From DATJPW01 sp035506215 (GTDB taxonomy: Bacteria > Desulfobacterota > Desulfomonilia > Desulfomonilales > Desulfomonilaceae), in NCBI GenBank assembly GCA_035506215.1, contig DATJPW010000209.1:1-28775 (forward strand): DNA of 28,775 nt, read 5' to 3'. The notes beneath the pieces were generated by a model that was not told the origin of the DNA, did no database searches, and saw only the letters and a list, made by a program, of their open reading frames with translations. A program made the translations under genes and the position numbers. Shown piece by piece: positions 22,706 through 28,775 of this stretch (position 1 is the stretch's first letter; each line of letters begins with the position of its first letter).

Positions 22706-25252
22706 TCAGATCTTTCGCTCAGCCCTGGATTCCGGTCTGAGGGCCCTTCGCCGCGGCGCGGGTTTCGCTGCGATCTTATTCTCAGGCTCGCCTTTTTTGG
22801 TGGCTCGACCGTTTCCATCGGACTTGGCAACCTTTTCGCCACGGGCGCTCTTTTCCGGGTCCTGTATCAGAGCTAGTTTGAGCACCTCATCCATGTGTTT
22901 AACGAATTTGAAACTCAACCGCCGTCGAATATGCGGAGGTATCTCATCAAGGTCCTTTGCGTTTTGTTCAGGAGCGACTACCGTGTAGATCTTAGCCCGT
23001 AACGCGGCGAGCGATTTCTCTCTCAAACCGCCTATCGGGAGAACTCTGCCCCTCAAAGTGATCTCCCCGGTCATGGCTACGTCGCCCCTCACAGGGATTC
23101 CGGTAAGTGCGCTCACAATTGCGGTGGCCATGGTAACGCCGGCGGACGGGCCGTCTTTGGGGATAGCGCCCGCTGGGACGTGCACATGGATGTCCTTGGA
23201 AAAATAAAATTTTTCTTTCACGCCGAAACGAGAGGCCCTTGAACGAAAATAGGACATGGCAGCCTGGCCGGATTCTTTCATGACATCGCCCAACTGCCCT
23301 GTAAGAAGGAGGTTCCCCTTCCCTTCCATCGGGGTGGCTTCAATGTGGAGCACATCCCCGCCATAGGGGGTCCATGCAAGTCCTGTGGCGACCCCGACTT
23401 CGTCCTGTTCCCGTTCCTGGTCCGGCATGAATCGCGGTACCCCCAGGAATTTCCTCAGATTTTTGGCGGTGATCGAGGGGATCTTTTGTTCGTCTTCAGC
23501 GATTTTTCGGGCTATTTTCCTACATAGGTTGGCGATCTCCCGCTCCAGATTTCTCAGACCCGCCTCACGAGTGTACTGATTGATTATTCCCAGAATAGCC
23601 TCATCGGTTATGCTGAAATCTCTTTGTTTGAGCCCGTTTTCCCTTACCTGTTTCGGGATGAGAAACTGCCGCGCTATCTTCAATTTTTCCTCGTCTATAT
23701 ATCCGGACAGTTCCAACGTCTCCATCCTGTCCCTGAGCGCTGGTATGATCGGGTCGGCCAAGTTCGCGGTCGCTATGAACATGACTTTCGAAAGATCGAA
23801 TGGGACATTTAGGTAGTGATCGCTGAATGCGTGATTCTGTTCCGGGTCCAGCACCTCGAGTAGGGCGGCGGACGGATCGCCCCTGAAGTCCGCTCCAACC
23901 TTGTCAATTTCATCAAGCATGAACACGGGGTTGTTGGAACCGGCCGTCTTCAGGCCCTGTATGATGCGTCCGGGCAGCGCTCCGATATACGTGCGCCGGT
24001 GACCTCGTATTTCAGCCTCATCCCTCATTCCGCCGAGAGAGATACGTGTGAACTTACGTCCCAGGGCCCTCGCAATAGATCGTCCCAACGATGTCTTGCC
24101 CACTCCGGGCGGACCGACAAAGCAAAGGATCGGGCCTTTCATCTGCTTGTTGAGTTTCCGAACCCCGAGGTACTCGAGAATGCGGTCTTTCACCTTTTCC
24201 AAATTGTAGTGATCTTCATCGAGTATCTTCTTGGCGTTCTTGATGTCCAATTTGTCCCGGGTCGATTTGGACCAGGGAAGCTCGACTATCCAGTCAAGAT
24301 ACGTTCGGATAATCGAGGCCTCAGCAGCATCCGGATGCATTTGACCGAGACGGCTGAGCTGCTTTTCAGCCTCTTTCTGCGTTTCCGGCGGGAGCTTGGC
24401 CTTGGTGATTTTCTGGCGAAATTCTTCTATTTCCTTTGTTTTTTCGTCTATTTCTCCCAATTCACTCTGAATAGCCTTGAGCTGTTCCCTGAGGAAATAC
24501 TCCCGATGCGTTTTGCCCATTTCCTCTTTGGCCTGCGTCTGAATCCGGGCCTGCATGGCCGAGAGCTCCAGTTCCTTGGACAGAAGCTCATTAACTCTGC
24601 GCAGCCTCTCCACCGGGTCGATTACTTCGAGAATGGCCTGAGATTCTTCTACTCGCAGTTTCAGGTTGGAAGCCACCAAATCCGCCAGCCGACCAGGGTC
24701 CTCGATGGAGTCCAATATAGCCACGGCATCGGGTGAGATAATCCCTCGAAGCTGCAATATCTTCTCGGAATTCTCCTTCACCGATCTCATCAGCGCTTCC
24801 ATTTCAATCGTAATGCGGGGCACGGGAGGTTCGGGGATCCTGTCGATTTCAACTTTGAAGAAGTCAGGAGAGTCTACAAACGCGACGATTCTCGCTTTGG
24901 CCAATCCTTGAACCAGGATCTTCACTCGGCCGTCAGGCAGCTTAAGCATCTTGACGACCATAGCTACAGTCCCCACATGAAATATATCCTCGGGTCCCGG
25001 GTCTTCTTCGCCGGATTGCTTTTGCGTAGCAAGGACTATGAGCCGGTCTCTATCGACGGCCTGCTCCACCGCCTTGATTGATTTGTCCCTTCCCACCATC
25101 AGAGGGAGTATCATATATGAATAAACCACGACGTCCCGCACCGGCAGGAGCGGCAGCACATTCGGAATGTTTTCGATGTCTATTTGGGCCGGCTTTTGGC
25201 TTTCGTCCCCGTCAAGATCATCTTTTTTGTCCATCACATCTGGCATTAGCAT
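22706..25252 (-). CDS. lon: ATP-dependent Lon protease
   Basis: A cytoplasmic AAA+ serine protease for misfolded and regulatory proteins. It has 848 residues. The LON N-domain starts at about 32 (VLPLLPVRDVVVYSYMILPL). Walker A is GPPGVGKT (380-387) and Walker B VFMLDEID (443-450). The protease has the Ser/Lys dyad S703 (PKDGPSAG) and K746 (GGLREKS), 43 residues apart as in E. coli Lon. A basic Ala/Arg/Lys tail of about 45 residues follows (KKGEPENKIAAKPAPRRRAL), longer than usual. ATG 25252 or ATG 25246 may start it; AAAGGA suits the latter better. A small hairpin overlaps the stop. No clear heat-shock promoter was found. Confidence 0.97.
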   Translation of the reverse strand: MLMPDVMDKKDDLDGDESQKPAQIDIENIPNVLPLLPVRDVVVYSYMILPLMVGRDKSIKAVEQAVDRDRLIVLATQKQSGEEDPGPEDIFHVGTVAMVVKMLKLPDGRVKILVQGLAKARIVAFVDSPDFFKVEIDRIPEPPVPRITIEMEALMRSVKENSEKILQLRGIISPDAVAILDSIEDPGRLADLVASNLKLRVEESQAILEVIDPVERLRRVNELLSKELELSAMQARIQTQAKEEMGKTHREYFLREQLKAIQSELGEIDEKTKEIEEFRQKITKAKLPPETQKEAEKQLSRLGQMHPDAAEASIIRTYLDWIVELPWSKSTRDKLDIKNAKKILDEDHYNLEKVKDRILEYLGVRKLNKQMKGPILCFVGPPGVGKTSLGRSIARALGRKFTRISLGGMRDEAEIRGHRRTYIGALPGRIIQGLKTAGSNNPVFMLDEIDKVGADFRGDPSAALLEVLDPEQNHAFSDHYLNVPFDLSKVMFIATANLADPIIPALRDRMETLELSGYIDEEKLKIARQFLIPKQVRENGLKQRDFSITDEAILGIINQYTREAGLRNLEREIANLCRKIARKIAEDEQKIPSITAKNLRKFLGVPRFMPDQEREQDEVGVATGLAWTPYGGDVLHIEATPMEGKGNLLLTGQLGDVMKESGQAAMSYFRSRASRFGVKEKFYFSKDIHVHVPAGAIPKDGPSAGVTMATAIVSALTGIPVRGDVAMTGEITLRGRVLPIGGLREKSLAALRAKIYTVVAPEQNAKDLDEIPPHIRRRLSFKFVKHMDEVLKLALIQDPEKSARGEKVAKSDGNGRATKKGEPENKIAAKPAPRRRALRPESRAERKI

Positions 25253-25828
25253 AATCCTTTGTTCGGTTCAAAAATCCGCATGCTTATGTAAACGTGAAAC
25301 AGCACGGTTACGATAGTCTTGTGTCGAATAAGACGCGATCGATTTCTCTATACTAGAAGTTTTGTCCCGGAAAGTCACGCTGTCAACCCCCGCTGGGCGG
25401 GCATCCGCACCTACTCAGCGATACACTGCCGGATTACTGAAGAGTCGATTTCGGCCTGAATCCGATTCTCTTCTCGTCCCAGGTCGTTCATTGAGAATTC
25501 AGAATTCCGATTACACGGCCGAACGGAAATTGATTTCGACAACCGGTATGATCGTCACAATGCAGGCTCGCGGAGACAAACCGCCAAGCTCACCCTTAGT
25601 TGGAGGCGCCACACTTCCGAGCCGAGTCCGACATCGCGAGAAAGCACACCATCCCGGACCCCTACAGGCGCATTGTCGTGTCATTCCGCTTTTGAGTTAA
25701 CATACGTTAGAGCAAAGGAGCACATTACCCGCACCCCTTTGCTAATTCATGTCAGAAAGTACTTCAAAATCCTCTTCGTTCTTGAGGATTTCCTGTTACG
25801 GAACCGATCTCACCAGAAACCAGGCCTG
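25253..25828. other. 576-base intergenic region between PBP1A and lon
   Basis: Both neighbouring genes are on the minus strand. No credible gene or known RNA family was recognised. A plus-strand frame of 112 codons at 25362-25700 lacks a ribosome site and looks non-coding. Structures seen are the inverted repeats 25711-25743 (AGCAAAGG/CCTTTGCT) and 25767-25791. The last 100 bases before lon should hold its promoter; the only partial match is TATAGA at about 25348-25353 on the minus strand with no good -35. Confidence 0.5.
25767..25791 (-). terminator. Terminator-like hairpin downstream of PBP1A
   Basis: On the minus strand AAATCCTC and GAGGATTT form a perfect 8-bp stem with a nine-base loop, followed by TG. 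It is about 40 bases beyond the PBP1A stop. The short T-run makes it only moderately convincing. Confidence 0.45.
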
Positions 25829-28483
25829 TCAAAACTGATCCAGATCGGGGCCGGAGTAATCCCATCTCGAACCTTTGATAAGCCTGGGCTCACCTTCACT
25901 AGGACCGCTTCCGGTCTTGAACACTTCAACCAGACCGCCGGGAGAGGAGGTGATCAGACCGGTCTTGGGGTCCACCTTACGAAACTCTATTGATTGCGGC
26001 GATGGAAACTCCTTAACAGCCCTGTCCCGGAGTACTTCCTTCATAAAATAGCCCCATATGGGGGCTGCTGCCTTGCCGCCCGTCTCAGCGTCTCCAATGG
26101 GCGCCTCTTCGTCAAAGCCCACCCAGACTCCACACGAGTACTCCGGGGAAAAGCCTACAAACCATGCATCCATGTTCTCGTTTGTGGTCCCCGTCTTACC
26201 TGCAATGTCCGGCCTGCCGACGATTTTCTTCAGTACGGTGGCGGTCCCCTCCTGAATCACTCCCTGGAGCAGTGTCGTCATGATGTACGCCGTACCCTCA
26301 TCTATGGCCCTTCTGACAAGGGCGGCGCTTCTGTCCGGGACTTCACCCTCAGCATCCCTGACGTTGGGGCCCGGATGAGAGACTTTTTGAATCTGGGGCT
26401 GATCTTTAGGCATCGGATCATCTAATAGTACTGGAGCATCGTGCTCTTCCAGAACCCTTCCTTTGCGGTCCACGATCTTTTTTACGTATACGCCGGGAAT
26501 AAAATAACCCTTATTGGGAAAGACGGCGAACGCGTTGACCTGCTCCTCAAGGGAGACCCCAGTGGAACCGAGCGCCAGCGTGAGATTGTCCACGAGCGGT
26601 GATGTGTAGCCCAGTTTGCGTGCGTACGCCTTGGCGTGCTCCAGGCCGATCTGTTGCAAAATCTTAATCGTGGGGATATTCCGCGAGTGCACTAAGGCAT
26701 TCCTGAACGTTACCGGCCCCTGAAAGCCCCCCAGGTAGTTTTTCGGCCGCCATACCTCGTCGGTCCCGGGGATCTTAAGCGCAAGGGGCGAGTCGAGTAT
26801 GATATCCGCGCAGGTGAACCCCTTGTTGAGAGCGGCTGCATAGATGACCGGCTTGAATGACGAACCCGCCTGACGCCGCGCCTGCGTCGCGCGATTGTAC
26901 TTCGATTCCGCCGCTCCCGATCCCCCGACCAGTACCCTCACGTACCCCGTCCGGTTCTCGCGCAACATGAGCGCCGATTGAATCAATGGTTCCTGCTCAG
27001 GCTCAAGAGGGAATTGACCGACCATCTCCTCGCTGTATTGTTTGTAATTCTTGAGTTCCGGGTCGGTCTTGCCGAACTTCTTCACGTACAATTCGCGTCG
27101 CTTCAGATTCGGATCAACAACGCGGACTTGGATCAGGTCGCCCACTTGGAAAGGCAACTCGCCCGGCGCAAAGTTCCGAGTGCGCCATTCGGGTTTGAAG
27201 CAGGGGATCCTTACCCACCATTTTGGGTTCGGATCTATTTTGATTTGTCCGACATATTCTTTCTTGACGTCGCCTTTGACATAGCTGCCCATGCGAACAT
27301 AGATATATTCACTATCAATGTGGGTCACCACACCCTCAACAATTTGACCGAATTTGAGAGGCTCCTCCATGGCCTGAGTCTGCTCGTCCAGGAACTCCAT
27401 CATGCCTTTGACGGTAAGGGTCCTGATAGGTCCCCTGTACCCTTCGCGCTTATCCAGCTCTCTTAAACCTGCATCAATAGCTTGATGAGCCGCCTTGGTC
27501 ATTTCAAGATCCACAGCGGTGTAGACCTTCAAACCTTCCTTGTTGAGCGCGTCCGCACCATACTTCCTTTCTACGTATCGACGCACGTGCTCAACGAAAT
27601 TCTCAGCCACTTTGCTGTTTGGATTCTGTCGAGTGACCAGCCTGGGGTCTTCTATGTTAGAGGCATCGTACTCGGATTGAGTGATGTACCCGTCTTCCAG
27701 CATACGCTTGAGAACATAACCCCTGCGTCCCAGTGCTCTTTCCAGGTTTATCTTCGGCGAATGCTTGCCGGGCGATTTTGCCAGTCCGCCGATCATGGCA
27801 CACTCGGCAATGGTCAAGTCTTGGACATGCTTATCAAAATAAGTTTGAGCAGCGGCCTCCACTCCATAGGCCCCACTCCCCAGATAAATCTGATTAAGAT
27901 AAAGATAGAAGATCTGTTCCTTGCTCAGGGAGCGCTCGATCCTTATCGCAAGTATAGCTTCCTTGATTTTGCGAACGAATGTTCGCTCAGGTGTCAGTAG
28001 AAACGTTTTGGCCACTTGTTGAGTTATGGTGCTGGCTCCCGATTCAATGACGCCTTTGGTAAGGTTTTGCTTGACAGCCCTAATTATGGCCTCTTTATCA
28101 ACGCCCGGATGAGTCCGGAAATTTTTATCCTCTGCGGCTACAAAGGCATTCTGAAGCGCTTTGGGAATGACTTCCATCGGAACGACGAAACGCCTCTCAG
28201 AAGCGAATTCTCCGATTAATTCGTTTTTATCCGAATAAAATTCCGTGACTATTGGAGGGGAGTAATTCTTCAGTTTTTCAATGCCGGGCAATGTGTGTGT
28301 GAAATACAGATAGCCCTGGGTAGCAACGCCCACGGCGCCGGAGAGGCCCCCTATGAACATCAAGAGGATGAATCGCACTATGCCGCCAAAAAAGGAGTTT
28401 CTTTTCCTCCCGATGTCCCTCCGGCCGTACAAATCTCTAAATGGATCTCTTTCTGAGCCGGGGCTACGGAACGGCGACTTCAC
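25829..28483 (-). CDS. mrcA: Class A penicillin-binding protein 1A (transglycosylase/transpeptidase)
   Basis: Polymerises glycan strands and cross-links peptides in the periplasm. It has 884 residues from GTG 28483 behind AGGAGG (six-base gap). A basic cytoplasmic head is followed by a membrane helix at about 35-60. The GT51 domain has AAEDKNFRTHPGVD (catalytic E118), GASTITQQ (149-156) and RKIKEAILAIRIERSLSK. An OB-like insertion (about 375-470) fits the PBP1A type. The transpeptidase has S541 in GSSFKP (SxxK), S600-R-N602 (SxN) and K763-T-G. The tail is short. Its own promoter is at 28548-28576. Confidence 0.96.
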   Translation of the reverse strand: MKSPFRSPGSERDPFRDLYGRRDIGRKRNSFFGGIVRFILLMFIGGLSGAVGVATQGYLYFTHTLPGIEKLKNYSPPIVTEFYSDKNELIGEFASERRFVVPMEVIPKALQNAFVAAEDKNFRTHPGVDKEAIIRAVKQNLTKGVIESGASTITQQVAKTFLLTPERTFVRKIKEAILAIRIERSLSKEQIFYLYLNQIYLGSGAYGVEAAAQTYFDKHVQDLTIAECAMIGGLAKSPGKHSPKINLERALGRRGYVLKRMLEDGYITQSEYDASNIEDPRLVTRQNPNSKVAENFVEHVRRYVERKYGADALNKEGLKVYTAVDLEMTKAAHQAIDAGLRELDKREGYRGPIRTLTVKGMMEFLDEQTQAMEEPLKFGQIVEGVVTHIDSEYIYVRMGSYVKGDVKKEYVGQIKIDPNPKWWVRIPCFKPEWRTRNFAPGELPFQVGDLIQVRVVDPNLKRRELYVKKFGKTDPELKNYKQYSEEMVGQFPLEPEQEPLIQSALMLRENRTGYVRVLVGGSGAAESKYNRATQARRQAGSSFKPVIYAAALNKGFTCADIILDSPLALKIPGTDEVWRPKNYLGGFQGPVTFRNALVHSRNIPTIKILQQIGLEHAKAYARKLGYTSPLVDNLTLALGSTGVSLEEQVNAFAVFPNKGYFIPGVYVKKIVDRKGRVLEEHDAPVLLDDPMPKDQPQIQKVSHPGPNVRDAEGEVPDRSAALVRRAIDEGTAYIMTTLLQGVIQEGTATVLKKIVGRPDIAGKTGTTNENMDAWFVGFSPEYSCGVWVGFDEEAPIGDAETGGKAAAPIWGYFMKEVLRDRAVKEFPSPQSIEFRKVDPKTGLITSSPGGLVEVFKTGSGPSEGEPRLIKGSRWDYSGPDLDQF

Positions 28484-28547
28484 TTCTTGCCTCCTGAGTT
28501 AACCTCTCACGCCCATTCTTTAGCACGGAGCGGCGATGCTGTCCAGG

Positions 28548-28576
28548 TGTATAGTGTAAAATATTATATATTTCAA
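28548..28576 (-). promoter_or_regulatory. Candidate promoter of the PBP1A gene
   Basis: On the minus strand, TTGAAA (28571-28576), a 17-base AT-rich spacer and TATACA (28548-28553) lie about 65 bases before the start codon. Confidence 0.5.
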
Positions 28577-28733
28577 TGTAATTGCATTAAGGTCTAAAGT
28601 GTTAGTTCTATAAAGCTCCCGGCCAAACCATGCAACTGTATTATAGAGCAGTTCTTAGAAGTTTTGTATATCAGGAGTGCTTGTCGATCCCGAGCGCCTT
28701 AGCTTTGAAGGCGCGCCGGCAATCTTTCCGGTC

Positions 28734-28762
28734 TTGACATTGGGCAAGCTGCTGTCTTACGA
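28734..28762 (+). promoter_or_regulatory. Candidate outward promoter at the window edge
   Basis: A perfect TTGACA (28734-28739), a 17-base spacer and TTACGA (28757-28762) point out of the window; with an 18-base spacer the -10 reads TACGAT. A small hairpin GCGCCTT/AAGGCGC (28695-28715 region) precedes it. The remaining bases from 28577 to 28733 hold no recognisable gene. Confidence 0.35.
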
Positions 28763-28775
28763 TATGTCTTGAATC

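Noticed and set aside
23999..24736. 245-codon plus-strand frame inside lon
   Set aside because: Antisense shadow of a clearly coding Lon region.
25362..25700. 112-codon plus-strand frame in the PBP1A-lon gap
   Set aside because: TTG start without ribosome site, unremarkable composition and no domain; kept as intergenic.

Overview
The window looks like a chromosomal segment of an anaerobic, diderm, deltaproteobacterium-like organism (Desulfobacterota; a Syntrophobacterales or Desulfomonile-type lineage would fit). This is inferred from gene content, not from any database search. The supporting content is a ferredoxin-linked indolepyruvate oxidoreductase (IorAB), a selenophosphate synthetase whose own catalytic residue appears to be selenocysteine, envelope enzymes of a peptidoglycan-bearing diderm (PBP1A, RseP, an L,D-transpeptidase, a lytic transglycosylase, a lysophospholipid acyltransferase), and many small secreted proteins with no recognisable family. 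No rRNA, tRNA, CRISPR array, transposase or phage gene was seen.

Layout. 1-683 (-): C-terminally truncated gene for a Cys/Pro/Met-rich secreted protein. Upstream of it, on the same strand, are a sigma70-like promoter, a clear cobalamin riboswitch, an intrinsic terminator and a hairpin-rich leader. 1.4-2.5 kb (+): an extended SDR / fatty-acyl-reductase-like protein. 2.6-3.7 kb (-): selD with an in-frame UGA. 3.9-4.8 kb (-): L,D-transpeptidase. 5.2-7.8 kb (+): a complete iorAB operon with promoter and terminator. 7.9-9.4 kb: a small hypothetical protein and a Tyr/Gly/Gln-rich secreted protein. 9.7-13.8 kb: metallophosphoesterase, tsaB, rseP, nadD and rsfS (housekeeping). 13.9-15.4 kb: a BrnT-type toxin with its antitoxin, and a TIR-domain gene broken by a one-base frameshift; this is a small defence/stress patch. 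15.5-17.4 kb: zinc-ribbon protein, PPC/DUF296 protein and a BASS-type transporter. 17.6-19.4 kb: four small exported proteins, including a lytic transglycosylase. 19.6-22.6 kb: thioredoxin-fold/HEAT fusion, GNAT acetyltransferase, DUF374 acyltransferase and a small membrane protein. 22.7-28.5 kb (-): lon and PBP1A.

How the genes fit together. Peptidoglycan and envelope maintenance is spread over the window (PBP1A, L,D-transpeptidase, lytic transglycosylase, RseP, acyltransferase). Lon and RseP are stress proteolysis; NadD, RsfS and TsaB are core NAD, ribosome and tRNA functions; IorAB ferments or oxidises aromatic amino acids through their 2-oxo acids. A dispersed family of short palindromes built on GGGGCAGG/CCTGCCCC, GGGGCGC or GGACCGGC lies between genes and at least once serves as a terminator.

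The observations most worth following up are the Sec-SelD, the B12 riboswitch in front of a Cys-rich exported protein, the frameshifted TIR gene beside a toxin-antitoxin pair, the exported Tyr/Gly/Gln low-complexity protein with C-terminal WGK/R repeats, and a nested 147-bp palindromic element.
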